The position numbers and the translations under genes are program-made. DNA of 64,000 nt, from NCBI RefSeq assembly GCF_001953885.1, contig NZ_MQUS01000013.1, forward strand, positions 124,001 through 188,000. Direction: 5' to 3'. Within the stretch, counting starts at the first letter, position 1, and every line of letters begins with the position of its first letter. Positions 43,820-52,255 of this stretch are shown in pieces. The notes beneath the pieces were generated by a model, which was not told the origin of the DNA, made no database searches, and saw only the letters and a list, made by a program, of their open reading frames with translations. The DNA comes from Streptomyces sp. IMTB 2501 (GTDB taxonomy: Bacteria; Actinomycetota; Actinomycetes; Streptomycetales; Streptomycetaceae).

Positions 43820-44781
43820 GCGCCCTCCTTGATCTGCGCCGGGGTGGCACGGTGCTCGTCCTCGGGGCCGGTCCCCGGGACGGTGACATAAGTGGTGACG
43901 AGGTCCCGGATCCTGCCGGTCACCAGGTCGGGTGCCTCGATCGGGGTCATGTGTCCGACGCCGGTCAGCTCGGTGAGGCCGACGCACTGCGGCAGCGCGG
44001 CGACCAGCGCGCGGGCGTGCACGGGAGGCGTGAGCCGGTCGGACGCGCCGTGCACGACCGCGGTGGGCGCGTGCAACTCCCGTACGCCGTGGTCGAGATC
44101 GAGCGCTTCGAGCACGCCGGCCCAGGCGTGACGCACGGCGCGCGGACAGGCATGCACGATCCGCGCGCACGCCTCCACCATGTGCGGGGCGGAACCGGCG
44201 CCCATGGTGGCGTACTTGAGGATGCTCTTCGCGACCGGCGTGACCGGCCCGAGCGGGGCGCGCGAACCGAGAACGCGCCCGGTGATCCAGGTGCGCACGC
44301 GCCCGGCGCGCAACGGCACCACACGTGCCTCCGCGACCAGCCGCGAGCTGCCGGTGCTGCACAGCAGGACGGCACCGACGTGTTCGCGGAAGCGGGGGCG
44401 CGTGGCCGCGGCCATGACCGTCATACCGCCCATGGAGTGGCCGACGATCAGCGCCTTCTCTCCACGCGCGAGCGTCTGCGCGAGCACCGCTTCCAGATCG
44501 TCCGCCAGCGCTTGGGTGGTGCACGCGGGGCTCGCGGGACTGCGCCCGTGCCCCCTCTGGTCGTACGCGATCACACGGTGGTCTTTGGCCAGGTCCCGTA
44601 TCTGCGCGGCCCAGAAGGCGGTCGAGCAGGTCCAGCCGTGGGAGAGGACTACAGGGGGCGCGTTCTCGGGCCCGTGCACCTCGACGTACAGCCGCGCGCC
44701 GTCGGCGGAGACGACGGTGAGTTCGCGGGCGGGGGTGGGCGGGACGTACGGTCCGGAGGCCACGGAGGCGAGACGGCTCAT
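43816..44781 (-). CDS. Alpha/beta hydrolase (LipR-like position)
   Basis: A 321-aa hydrolase with the oxyanion motif SHGWTCS, nucleophile elbow GHSMGG (Ser in VGHSMGGMTVM), an acid residue in HGASDRLTPP and the catalytic His in GVGHMTP. No signal peptide. It overlaps the monooxygenase gene by four bases upstream and the SDR by four bases downstream, so the three are translationally coupled. It would hydrolyse the ester or lactone produced by a Baeyer-Villiger-type monooxygenase; this is inferred from the operon. Confidence 0.92.
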   Translation of the reverse strand: MSRLASVASGPYVPPTPARELTVVSADGARLYVEVHGPENAPPVVLSHGWTCSTAFWAAQIRDLAKDHRVIAYDQRGHGRSPASPACTTQALADDLEAVLAQTLARGEKALIVGHSMGGMTVMAAATRPRFREHVGAVLLCSTGSSRLVAEARVVPLRAGRVRTWITGRVLGSRAPLGPVTPVAKSILKYATMGAGSAPHMVEACARIVHACPRAVRHAWAGVLEALDLDHGVRELHAPTAVVHGASDRLTPPVHARALVAALPQCVGLTELTGVGHMTPIEAPDLVTGRIRDLVTTYVTVPGTGPEDEHRATPAQIKEGA

Positions 44782-46403
44782 GCGGCGCCCTCGCTCCGCT
44801 GGGCGTCGGCGACGCGCGCGGGCGCGGACTTCCCGGTGGCGCGCGCGGGTCGCTTGGTTGTGCGCGCGGGCTCGCTCGTCTTCTTCACACCGTGGCCAGC
44901 GCCGTCCGCGCCGCCCTCCGCGTCCTTCACGCCGGGCTTGCGGATGACCGCGTACTCCCCCAGATCCACCCGCCGGGTCGCGCGCCGGAACTCGGACGTC
45001 GTACCCGGCCAGATGGTGGTGTTGCGGCCGCTCGCGTCCAGGTACCAGCTGGTGCAGCCGCCGGTGTTCCACACAGTGCGCTTCATGCGCTCCTGAACCG
45101 TGCGGTTCCAGCCCTCGACGGCCGCGGGCCGGGCGTCGAGGGCCGTACGGCCTCCGAGGACGTCCAGTTGCCGCAGATAGTCGGCCATGTAGTTCAGCTG
45201 GGACTCGATCATGAGGATCATGGAGGAGTTCCCGAGGCCGGTGTTGGGCCCGATGATGGTCATCCAGTTCGGGAACCCGGCGGCCGCGGCGCCGCGCAGC
45301 GCCTGCATGCCGTTCTTCCAGGAGTCGGCGAGGGTGATGCCCTCCGCCCCGACCACCCGCTCGGCGATCGGCATGTCCGTGACGTGGAAGCCCGTGCCGA
45401 AGATGATCGCGTCCACCTCGGCCTCGGTGCCGTCGGCCGCGACGACGGTCGAGCCGCGGATCTCGCTGAGCCCGCCGGCGACGACGTCCACATTCGGCTG
45501 GGCCAGCGCCGGGTAGTACTCGCTGGACAGCAGGATCCGCTTGCAGCCGATGCGGTAGTCGGGGGTGAGCTTCGCGCGCAGGGCCGGGTCCTTGATGGCG
45601 CGGGCCATGTTGCGCTTGGCGAGCTGCTCGACGAGTCCGAGTTCGTCGGGATGCTTGGTGAACGCCTGCACCTGCAGCTCCCGGATGCCCCACAGCAGGC
45701 CCCGCCTCAGCTGGGTGGTGAAGGGCAGCGACCGGTGCAGCCGGCGCTCGACGCCGCTGATGGCGCGGTCGACGCGGGGCATCACCCAGGGAGGGGTGCG
45801 CTGGAAGAGGGTGAGCCGGCCGACCTCGCGCTGGATCGCGGGCACGATCTGGATGGCGGACGCGCCGGTGCCGACCATGGCGACGCGCTTGCCGCGCAGG
45901 TCGAAGTCGTGGTCCCAGCGGGCGGAGTGGAACACCTTGCCCGGGAAGGATTCCAGGCCGGGGATCTCGGGGATCTTCGGGTCGGAAAGCGGCCCGGTGG
46001 CGGAGACGACCACGTCGGCGGAGAGCGACCCGCGCGCGGTCTCGATGTTCCACCGCAGGTTGTCCGCGTCCCAGGTCATCAGTTTGACCTCGGAGTCGAA
46101 GCGGATGTGCCGGCGCAGCCCGAAGAGGTCGGTGACGTGCTCCAGGTAGGCGCGGATGTGCCGCTGCCCGGAGAAGGTACGCGGCCAGTCGGGGTTGGGT
46201 GCGAAGGAGAAGGAGTAGAGGTGGGAGGGCACGTCACAGGCGCACCCGGGGTAACTGTTGTCCCGCCAGGTGCCGCCGACGCTGTCCGCCCGCTCCAGGA
46301 CGACGAAGTCGGTGATCCCTTCGCGGCGCAGCCGCACGGCGGCTCCCAGCCCGCCGAACCCGGACCCGATCACCGCCACCCGTACATGCTCGTGCTGGGC
46401 CAT
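44778..46403 (-). CDS. Flavin-containing (Baeyer-Villiger-type) monooxygenase
   Basis: A 541-aa FAD/NADPH enzyme. It has the N-terminal FAD motif GSGFGGLGAA, GGTWRDNSYPGCACDVPSH (typical of class B monooxygenases), the BVMO-type fingerprint FPGKVFHSARWD (the last position is Asp as in MymA/EthA relatives), and the second Rossmann motif GTGASAIQ. The last 45 residues form a basic Ala/Lys/Arg/Thr tail that the fold does not need. The ATG at 46403 has GTGGAGG eight bases upstream. First gene of a coupled three-gene operon divergent from a MerR regulator. Confidence 0.92.
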   Translation of the reverse strand: MAQHEHVRVAVIGSGFGGLGAAVRLRREGITDFVVLERADSVGGTWRDNSYPGCACDVPSHLYSFSFAPNPDWPRTFSGQRHIRAYLEHVTDLFGLRRHIRFDSEVKLMTWDADNLRWNIETARGSLSADVVVSATGPLSDPKIPEIPGLESFPGKVFHSARWDHDFDLRGKRVAMVGTGASAIQIVPAIQREVGRLTLFQRTPPWVMPRVDRAISGVERRLHRSLPFTTQLRRGLLWGIRELQVQAFTKHPDELGLVEQLAKRNMARAIKDPALRAKLTPDYRIGCKRILLSSEYYPALAQPNVDVVAGGLSEIRGSTVVAADGTEAEVDAIIFGTGFHVTDMPIAERVVGAEGITLADSWKNGMQALRGAAAAGFPNWMTIIGPNTGLGNSSMILMIESQLNYMADYLRQLDVLGGRTALDARPAAVEGWNRTVQERMKRTVWNTGGCTSWYLDASGRNTTIWPGTTSEFRRATRRVDLGEYAVIRKPGVKDAEGGADGAGHGVKKTSEPARTTKRPARATGKSAPARVADAQRSEGAA

Positions 46404-46534
46404 CCCGAAGCCTCCACGCATCACCTTGGACTCTGCCAGTGAACACTGGCGCAATTGGACTGTAGAGCAGCGCACTACCGAGCGGTAGGGGTCGGGAAGG
46501 GAAAGTTACCGGCGGTACAACATAGGCTGCGGAC
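46404..46534. promoter_or_regulatory. Divergent monooxygenase operon / merR control region with two palindromes
   Basis: Perfect palindromes GCCAGTG-AA-CACTGGC (46435-46450) and CTACCG-AG-CGGTAG (46475-46488) lie between the two genes. On the minus strand TTGCGC overlaps the left side of the first palindrome as a possible -35. A TAGGCT (46523-46528) six bases before the merR GTG is a probable -10 for a leaderless mRNA. Confidence 0.6.
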
Positions 46535-47281
46535 GTGGCAGACGACGGTGCACTCAGGGCGGGGCAGGGCGGCCGGCGCGATGAACGGGACGGCGCGCAG
46601 GGCGCACACCACGGCGCGCGGGACACCGGACCGCGCGAGTACCGCATGGAGGAACTGGCGCGCCTGGCCGGCATCACCGTGCGCACACTGCGCTTCTACC
46701 GCGAGCGCAAGCTGATCCCGCCGCCCCGCCGCGAGGGCCGTATCGCCTGGTACGACGACCACCACCTGGCTCGTCTGCGCACCATCGCCGCCCTGTTGGA
46801 ACGCGGCCACACCCTCAACGGCATCGCCGAGCTGGCCGAGGCCTTCGACCACGGCCGCGATGTCGCCGACCTCCTCGGCGTCGGCGGCCCCACCGAGGAG
46901 GAACCGGTCCACCTCACCCCGGAGGAACTCGCAGCCCGCTTCGAGGGCGAGGTCACTCCCGAGAACCTCGCCGCCGCCATGGAACTGGGCTACCTGGGCA
47001 CCGACGGCGACGCGATCGTCCACGTCAGCCGGCGTCTGCTGGACGTCTCCTCGGCGCTGGTCCGCGAGGGCATCCCGCTCGGCGAGGTCCTCACGGCCGC
47101 CGCCCGCGTCCGCGAACACGCCGACGCCCTGGCCGAACTCTTCTCCGACCTGATCCTGCGCCACGCCCCCGAGGAGGACCTCCACCGCCTGCGACCCCTG
47201 GCCCGCAGCGTGGTGGAGGCGGAACTCTCCCTGGCCATGGACCGCCGCCTCAACAAGGAGACAGGCGCGAAGGGCGCCTGA
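46535..47281 (+). CDS. MerR-family regulator
   Basis: A 248-aa protein. After a 35-residue Gly/Asp/Arg-rich start it has the MerR winged helix (RMEELARLAGITVRTLRFY..., about 36-100) with RREGRIAWYDDHHLARL and GHTLNGIAELAEAF, then a C-terminal helical domain lacking the metal-binding cysteines of MerR itself. The initial GTG is at leaderless distance from a -10. It faces the monooxygenase operon across a palindrome-bearing region and is its likely regulator. Confidence 0.9.
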   Translation: MADDGALRAGQGGRRDERDGAQGAHHGARDTGPREYRMEELARLAGITVRTLRFYRERKLIPPPRREGRIAWYDDHHLARLRTIAALLERGHTLNGIAELAEAFDHGRDVADLLGVGGPTEEEPVHLTPEELAARFEGEVTPENLAAAMELGYLGTDGDAIVHVSRRLLDVSSALVREGIPLGEVLTAAARVREHADALAELFSDLILRHAPEEDLHRLRPLARSVVEAELSLAMDRRLNKETGAKGA

Positions 47282-47328
47282 ACGCGCCCTGGCGCATCGG
47301 ACGAGGCGCGCGCCTGAAGGTCGTACGC

Positions 47329-48132
47329 CTACAGGTCGTAGACGACCGTCACCGGCGCATGGTCGGACCAGCGCTCGGCGTGCGTGGCGGCGCGCTCGAC
47401 GAAGCCCTTGACGGCCTTGCCGGCGAGACCGGGCGTGGTGACGTGGTAGTCGATGCGCCAGCCGGAGTCGTTGTCGAAGGCCCTCCCGCGGTACGACCAC
47501 CAGGTGTACGGCCCCTCGGCCTCGGGGTGCAGGGCGCGTACGGCGTCGACGTAGCCCCCCTCCTCGGCAGCGAACACCCGGCCGAGCCACTCCCGCTCCT
47601 CGGGCAGGAAGCCCGAGTTCTTGGTGTTGCCGCGCCAGTTCTTGAGGTCGGCCTCCTGGTGGGCGATGTTCCAGTCGCCACAGACGACCACCTCGCGGCC
47701 GTCGGCGGCGGCCCGCTCACGCAGCGCCTTGAGGTGGACGAGAAACTCCCCCATGAAGCGGACCTTCTCGTCCTGACGCTCGGTACCGACCTCGCCGGAG
47801 GGCAGATACAGGGAGGCCACCGTGACGCCGGGCAGGTCGGCCTCGACATAGCGCCCGCTGCCGTCGAACTCGGCCGAGCCGAAGCCGACCCGGACGCGGT
47901 CGGGCTCACGCCGCGTGTAGAGGGAGACCCCCGCGCGCCCCTTGGCCGCGGCCGGGGCGTGCACGACGTGCCAGCCGTCGGGCTGGCGCACCTGCTCGGG
48001 CAGCTGGTGCGGTTCGGCACGCACCTCCTGCACGCAGACGACGTCCGCAGAGGTCTGCGCGAGCCACTCCACGAAGCCCTTCTTGGCGGCGGCTCGCAGT
48101 CCGTTCACGTTCACCGAGGTCACAGTCAGCAC
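47329..48132 (-). CDS. xthA: Exodeoxyribonuclease III
   Basis: A 267-aa AP endonuclease/3'-exonuclease of base excision repair. Motifs: NVNGLRAAAKKGF, VCVQEVRA (metal Glu), YLPSGE, VVCGDWNIAH (catalytic Asp-x-Asn), WRIDYHV and the final SDHAPV (Asp-His). I prefer the GTG at 48132 because a minus-strand -10 (TATCGT, 48144-48139) ends six bases before it, a leaderless arrangement; a second in-frame GTG lies at 48123. Single gene, convergent with merR. Confidence 0.94.
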   Translation of the reverse strand: MLTVTSVNVNGLRAAAKKGFVEWLAQTSADVVCVQEVRAEPHQLPEQVRQPDGWHVVHAPAAAKGRAGVSLYTRREPDRVRVGFGSAEFDGSGRYVEADLPGVTVASLYLPSGEVGTERQDEKVRFMGEFLVHLKALRERAAADGREVVVCGDWNIAHQEADLKNWRGNTKNSGFLPEEREWLGRVFAAEEGGYVDAVRALHPEAEGPYTWWSYRGRAFDNDSGWRIDYHVTTPGLAGKAVKGFVERAATHAERWSDHAPVTVVYDL

Positions 48133-48214
48133 CAGGGCACGATACCGGCACACTGGACGGGGTCCACCCGCACAGCCCGACGATCACCGTCAGCATAGAA
48201 GTACGGTAGGCAGC

Positions 48215-48691
48215 ATGAATATACGTCGTGTTCGTTTCGATCACCCCGACGCCGTCAAGCTCAACGACGAGGTCCAGGCCGAGTACCACGTGCGCTACGG
48301 CGACGGTGGCGACGCCACGGCCCTCGACGCCGCCGACTTCGACCCGCCCCGGGGCGCATATCTGATCGCGTACGACGAGCACGACCGCCCCGTCGCGACC
48401 GGTGGCTGGCGCAGCCAGGACCACAACGACGAGGGCAACACGGACGGCGACGCCGAGCTCAAACGCATGTACGTGATCGCGGGCATGCGGGGCCGGGGTC
48501 TCGCGCGCCGGATGCTCACGGCGCTGGAGGAGGATGCCCGCGCCGCCGGCCGCCTCCGCATGGTCCTGGAGACGGGCACCAAGCAGCCGGAGGCCATCGC
48601 CCTGTACACCTCCAGCGGCTACGAACCGTGCACGAAGTTCGGCTACTACCGCCACTACGAGGAGAGCCGCTGCTTCGCGAAGGCGCTCTGA
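48215..48691 (+). CDS. GNAT-family N-acetyltransferase
   Basis: A 158-aa acetyltransferase: acetyl-CoA site ELKRMYVIAGMRGRGLARRML (shown in part: RMYV, RGRGLARRML), then ETGTKQPEAIALYTSSGYEP. The substrate is unknown. The ATG at 48215 is seven bases after a possible -10 (TACGGT) and lacks a ribosome site. Two hairpins follow the stop codon. Confidence 0.9.
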   Translation: MNIRRVRFDHPDAVKLNDEVQAEYHVRYGDGGDATALDAADFDPPRGAYLIAYDEHDRPVATGGWRSQDHNDEGNTDGDAELKRMYVIAGMRGRGLARRMLTALEEDARAAGRLRMVLETGTKQPEAIALYTSSGYEPCTKFGYYRHYEESRCFAKAL

Positions 48692-48710
48692 GTCTGTAAC
48701 TCGGATCACA

Positions 48711-48739
48711 CCAGGCCCGCTTGAACCCAGGCGGGCCTG
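48711..48739 (+). terminator. Terminator after the GNAT gene
   Basis: Perfect 9-bp stem CAGGCCCGC (48711-48719) / GCGGGCCTG (48731-48739), 20 bases after the stop. Confidence 0.65.
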
Positions 48740-48768
48740 CGCGCGAGCCACGGCCGCGCACATAAACG

Positions 48769-48806
48769 ATGGAGCCCCTGTCGACTACTGCCGACAGGGG
48801 CTCCAT
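48769..48806 (-). terminator. Terminator of tRNA-Ala
   Basis: Perfect 15-bp stem ATGGAGCCCCTGTCG (48769-48783) / CGACAGGGGCTCCAT (48792-48806) with an 8-base loop. It begins six bases past the tRNA 3' end and can serve both directions. Confidence 0.8.
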
Positions 48807-48812
48807 GCTGCG

Positions 48813-48886
48813 TGGACCTGAGGGGATTTGAACCCCTGGCCCCCTCGATGCGAACGAGGTGCGCTACCGGACTGCGCCACAGGCCC
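48813..48886 (-). tRNA. tRNA-Ala, anticodon CGC
   Basis: A 74-nt cloverleaf on the minus strand: acceptor GGGCCTG pairs with CAGGTCC (one G-U), D arm GCGC...GCGC, anticodon stem CCTCG/CGAGG around loop TTCGCAT (anticodon CGC, alanine GCG codons), T arm AGGGG-TTCAAAT-CCCCT, discriminator A. CCA is not encoded. A terminator follows at once. Confidence 0.95.
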
Positions 48887-49013
48887 TTGCAACGAGTGAA
48901 ACTTTAGCATCCCGATCGGGGTGCTTGGAAATCCGCTCCCTCACTGGTCACAGCGGGGGTTTCCGTAGGGGGCGCGCACGGCCCGGAGGGCGCCGAGGAG
49001 GGTGGGAGCGGGG

Positions 49014-50231
49014 TCACTCGTTGGCCGCGCGCGGGCGGTCGCCGTCCTCGTACTGATCGAAGAGGGGCGTGCGTCCGCGCTCGCGCGCCCGGCGCGCGGA
49101 GGCCGCGCGGCGCGCGTCGCTGCGGCCGTCCGCCGGGATATCTCCAGACGCGGACGCCTGCTCGCCCGCCTCGCCCTCCGGCGCCCGGCTCGCCCCGCGC
49201 TCCGGCGCGACCGAGCTGGAACGCGCCGAACTCCATGTGTCGGGCGCCCCCAGATCCACATCGGACGTGGCACGCGGCGCGACCGGCGCGGTCACGTACG
49301 TCGGCAGGGGCACCGGCACCGGGTCCCAGCTGTCCCCGCCGGGCCGCCGCTGGCGCTCCCGCTGCTGATCGACCCACTCGGCGTGATCCGTCTGCTCGAC
49401 CAGTGCGCGCCGGTCCGCGGCGAGCGCGGCGAGCCCGGTCTCCGTCCCGGCCTCCGGGGCGTCCTCCGATTCGTCCGCGCCGGGGCTCGCGTCGAGGGAC
49501 GCGCGCCGACGCGGCTGGCGTTCCCGCTCCCGCAGCCGCTGGGCCGCGACCTCGGCGCGCCGGCGGTCCATCTGGTAGGCGAAGCGACGGCGCTCCTGGG
49601 AGCGCAGGTACGCGATGTACCCGCTGAGCAACCCGGCCGGCACGGCGGGCACCCACAGGAAGGCGAGCCCGCCGATGGCGGCCCCGACGGCACCCAGCGT
49701 GAAGGCGAAGAAGAGCATCACGGTGGTGCGCCTACGGCGTGCAAGGACCTTCGAGCGCCGGGCGCGCGCTGCGGCCGCCTGGGCCGAGGGAGAACGCCGC
49801 GCGGGCGGCACCCGCTTCGACGCGGGCAGGGAGCCGGATACGGGCGCCGAGCCGGACGCGGGCGCCGACTTGGGCACCGGCGCGGCGGCTTGTTCGCGTG
49901 CCGGTTCCGCCCTCCCCGGCACCCCCGGCTCGGCGTCGGTGTGCACCTGACGTCGGGTCGGAGGCATGGCGAACGCCCGGACGTCCACCGAATCGGTGAC
50001 GGCGCCCGGGTCGCCGGCGTCCGGCTCCCCCTCCTGGGTGGAGCGCGCCCGCAGGTCCTTGGCGTACCGGCGCTCCATTCCCGCCTTTCCGGACAGCAGC
50101 CGGATGGCGGTGCTGAAGCGTTCCGTCGGACGGGCCTCGTTCAGCTCGTCCTGCCTACGGAGCCACATCGGCACCAAGTAGGCGGCCCAGGCCCCGACAA
50201 TGACTGCGTAGATGAGGCCGCTGCTGCTCAC
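49014..50231 (-). CDS. sepX: Actinobacterial septal membrane protein SepX / GlpR-like
   Basis: A 405-aa protein with an N-terminal membrane helix (LIYAVIVGAWAAYLVPMWLRRQDE, residues about 6-24), a long disordered charged region, two further helices (about 175-210: VMLFFAFTLGAVGAAIGG, LWVPAVPAGLLSGYIAYL), then a cytoplasmic Arg/Glu-rich and Pro-rich tail. This architecture and its position beside rimJ-moeA-galU match the mycobacterial Rv0996 / corynebacterial GlpR gene; SepX of S. venezuelae is described as the Streptomyces relative needed for hyphal compartments and sporulation septa. The assignment rests on topology and synteny, not on alignment. An SOS-box-like site lies about 160 bp upstream. 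Confidence 0.72.
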   Translation of the reverse strand: MSSSGLIYAVIVGAWAAYLVPMWLRRQDELNEARPTERFSTAIRLLSGKAGMERRYAKDLRARSTQEGEPDAGDPGAVTDSVDVRAFAMPPTRRQVHTDAEPGVPGRAEPAREQAAAPVPKSAPASGSAPVSGSLPASKRVPPARRSPSAQAAAARARRSKVLARRRRTTVMLFFAFTLGAVGAAIGGLAFLWVPAVPAGLLSGYIAYLRSQERRRFAYQMDRRRAEVAAQRLRERERQPRRRASLDASPGADESEDAPEAGTETGLAALAADRRALVEQTDHAEWVDQQRERQRRPGGDSWDPVPVPLPTYVTAPVAPRATSDVDLGAPDTWSSARSSSVAPERGASRAPEGEAGEQASASGDIPADGRSDARRAASARRARERGRTPLFDQYEDGDRPRAANE

Positions 50232-50440
50232 GCCTCACACCGTAGAGGGGTTTGCGCGAGGCCATCCGCCAATTGGGCCGGTGTGTCGCACGATCTGGCT
50301 GATATTTCCAGCATTTTTTGCGATCGATGCGATCAACGGGCTGCCACAGCCGCGAATTCAGCGCCCTGAGACGGTCAACGCCCGATCAATTTCGAACATA
50401 TATTCAATTTCCGAGGGTTGGACGGGATTCCCCGCGCGTT
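50232..50440. promoter_or_regulatory. A/T-rich promoter region of sepX with a LexA-box-like site
   Basis: A low-GC island between rimJ and sepX. TCGAAC-ATAT-ATTCAA (50392-50407) matches 10 of 12 fixed positions of the actinobacterial SOS box TCGAAC-N4-GTTCGA. Leftward promoter elements such as TTGACC are present, but the exact promoter cannot be fixed by eye. Confidence 0.45.
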
Positions 50441-51121
50441 CTACGGATTGCGCGCCGAGCCTGATGCGCCCGACGCCCCCGAGGCACCACTCGCGCCCTC
50501 TCCGTCGTCCGCGCGCCCGGTGCGCCGCTCTCCCTGAGAGCGTGCCCGCTGCCACCGCGCGAGCAACCCGTCGGGCACCTCTTCCGCGGTGAGCGCGAAG
50601 ACCAGGTGGTCGCGCCAGGCCCCGTCGATGTGGAGATAACGGGGCCGGAGCCCCTCCTCGCGAAATCCGAGTTTCTCCACGACCCGGCGGCTGGGCCGGT
50701 TCTCGGGACGAATGCAGACCTCGATGCGGTGCAGTCCGACGGTGTGGAAACAGTGGTCCACCACGAGCGCGACAGCCGTCGGCATCACCCCGCGCCCGGC
50801 CACCGCCTCGTCCACCCAGTAGCCGATGTGCCCGGAGCACATCGATCCCCAGGTGATCCCCGCGACCGTCAACTGCCCGACGACCCGCCCCTGGTATTCG
50901 ATGACGAACGGCAGCATCCGGCCCGCGTTGGCCTCGGAACGCAAGTGCCGGACCATCTGGCGGTAGGTCGGCCGGTGCGCGATCGGTCCGCTCGGCGTGG
51001 GCGGCGGGATGGTCGCCTCCCAGGGGCGCAGCCAGTCCCGGTTGCGCCGGTTCACCTCGCGCCAGGCCCGCTGGTCGCGCAGCCTTATCGGCCGGAGGAC
51101 GACATCGCCGTCCGCCAGCAC
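50441..51121 (-). CDS. rimJ: RimJ-like GNAT acetyltransferase
   Basis: A protein of about 226 aa with the ribosomal-protein-acetylase layout: VVLRPIRLRDQRAW at the start, YWVDEAVAGRGVMPTAVALVVDH (shown in part: YWVDEAVAGRGV) as acetyl-CoA site, HRIEVCIRPENRPSRRVVEKLGF. The C-terminus ends in GAS repeats (GASGASGASGASG). An upstream CTG (51145) would overlap the moaB stop by four bases and extend the protein to NSPSWPVVLADGD, which I consider plausible; the GTG at 51121 is the conservative start. It is part of the leftward galU-moeA-moaC-moaB-rimJ block. Confidence 0.9.
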   Translation of the reverse strand: MLADGDVVLRPIRLRDQRAWREVNRRNRDWLRPWEATIPPPTPSGPIAHRPTYRQMVRHLRSEANAGRMLPFVIEYQGRVVGQLTVAGITWGSMCSGHIGYWVDEAVAGRGVMPTAVALVVDHCFHTVGLHRIEVCIRPENRPSRRVVEKLGFREEGLRPRYLHIDGAWRDHLVFALTAEEVPDGLLARWQRARSQGERRTGRADDGEGASGASGASGASGSARNP

Positions 51122-51141
51122 GACGGGCCAGGATGGGCTGT

Positions 51142-51642
51142 TCAGCTCGCACCCCCGCTACTGGGTCTGGGGTGGTCGCCGCCGCGGATCTGGTCGACGG
51201 CGTGGATCAGCAGGGGCTCCAGCACGGCCAGGCCGTCCTTCACTCCGCCCGTGGAGCCCGGCAGATTGACGATCAGGGTCCGCCCGGCCACCCCGGCCAG
51301 GCCTCGCGAGAGCGCCGCTGTCGGGACCTTCTCCCGCCCGAACGCCCGGATGGCCTCCGCGATGCCCGGCACCTCGCGGTCGATCACCGCGCGGGTCGCC
51401 TCGGGCGTGCGGTCGGTGGGCGAGATCCCGGTGCCGCCGGTGGTGACGATGGCGTCGTACCCGGCGTCGACTCCCGCGCGCAGGGCCGCCTCCACGGGGT
51501 CCCCGTCCGGAACGACCTGGGGGCCGTCGACGTCGAACCCGAAGCCCTTCAGGCCGTCGGCGATCAAGGGGCCGCCCTTGTCCTCGTAGACTCCCGCGGC
51601 AGCCCTGTTGGAGGCGGTGACCACCAGAGCACGGTAGGTCAT
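51142..51642 (-). CDS. moaB: Molybdopterin adenylyltransferase-like protein (MoaB/MogA family)
   Basis: A 166-aa protein with the MoCF-binding motifs TTGGTGISPTDRTPEATRAV (part: TTGGTGISPTD) and NLPGSTGGVKDGL. MogA-type enzymes adenylylate molybdopterin before metal insertion; actinobacterial members are variously called MoaB or MogA. The ATG overlaps the moaC stop by four bases. Confidence 0.92.
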   Translation of the reverse strand: MTYRALVVTASNRAAAGVYEDKGGPLIADGLKGFGFDVDGPQVVPDGDPVEAALRAGVDAGYDAIVTTGGTGISPTDRTPEATRAVIDREVPGIAEAIRAFGREKVPTAALSRGLAGVAGRTLIVNLPGSTGGVKDGLAVLEPLLIHAVDQIRGGDHPRPSSGGAS

Positions 51643-52118
51643 GCCCGGCTCCAGTCGCCCGACTTGCCGCCCGTCTTCTCCTCCACCCGCACGTCCGTGA
51701 TGATCGCTCCCTTGTCGACCGCCTTGACCATGTCGATCACGGTGAGCGCGGCGACCGTCACGGCGGTGAGGGCCTCCATCTCGACGCCCGTACGGTCCGT
51801 CGTCTTCACGGTGGCCTGGATCTCCACGGCGTCGTCCGCGACCGACAGATCCAGTTTCACACCGGACACCGACAACGGGTGGCACAGCGGGATCAGGTCC
51901 GGGGTGCGCTTGGCACCCATGATGCCGGCGATGCGCGCGGTGGCGAGGGCATCCCCCTTGGGCACTCCCTCGCCGCGCAGCAGCTCGACCACGCGGGGTG
52001 AGACGAGGACGCGCCCACTGGCACGGGCGGTGCGCGCGGTCACGTCCTTGTCGGATACGTCGACCATGCGGGCCGCGCCCGCCTCGTCGATGTGTGTCAG
52101 TCCGTCCTGCGTACTCAT
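51639..52118 (-). CDS. moaC: Cyclic pyranopterin monophosphate synthase
   Basis: A 159-aa enzyme completing the first step of molybdenum cofactor synthesis. It has LTHIDEAGAARMVDVSDK, the active-site segment GIMGAKRTPDLIPLCHPL (KRTPDLIPLCHPL is the family hallmark) and TDRTGVEMEALTAV with the catalytic Lys region DKGAIITDVRVEEKTGGKSG (part shown: TGGKSG). The moeA end lies 137 bp upstream, and moaB overlaps downstream. Confidence 0.96.
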   Translation of the reverse strand: MSTQDGLTHIDEAGAARMVDVSDKDVTARTARASGRVLVSPRVVELLRGEGVPKGDALATARIAGIMGAKRTPDLIPLCHPLSVSGVKLDLSVADDAVEIQATVKTTDRTGVEMEALTAVTVAALTVIDMVKAVDKGAIITDVRVEEKTGGKSGDWSRA

Positions 52119-52255
52119 GCTGTGTGCCGCTCCCGGTCCGGGCCCGTCCACGGTGCGGTGCACGGGCCTGTTGTGCGCGACACGGTACCGCCATGTCCGC
52201 GCAGGCACCGGTCCAGGACCCCCGTGGGCCTGGCGCACGCGCACCCGCGCGGGCC

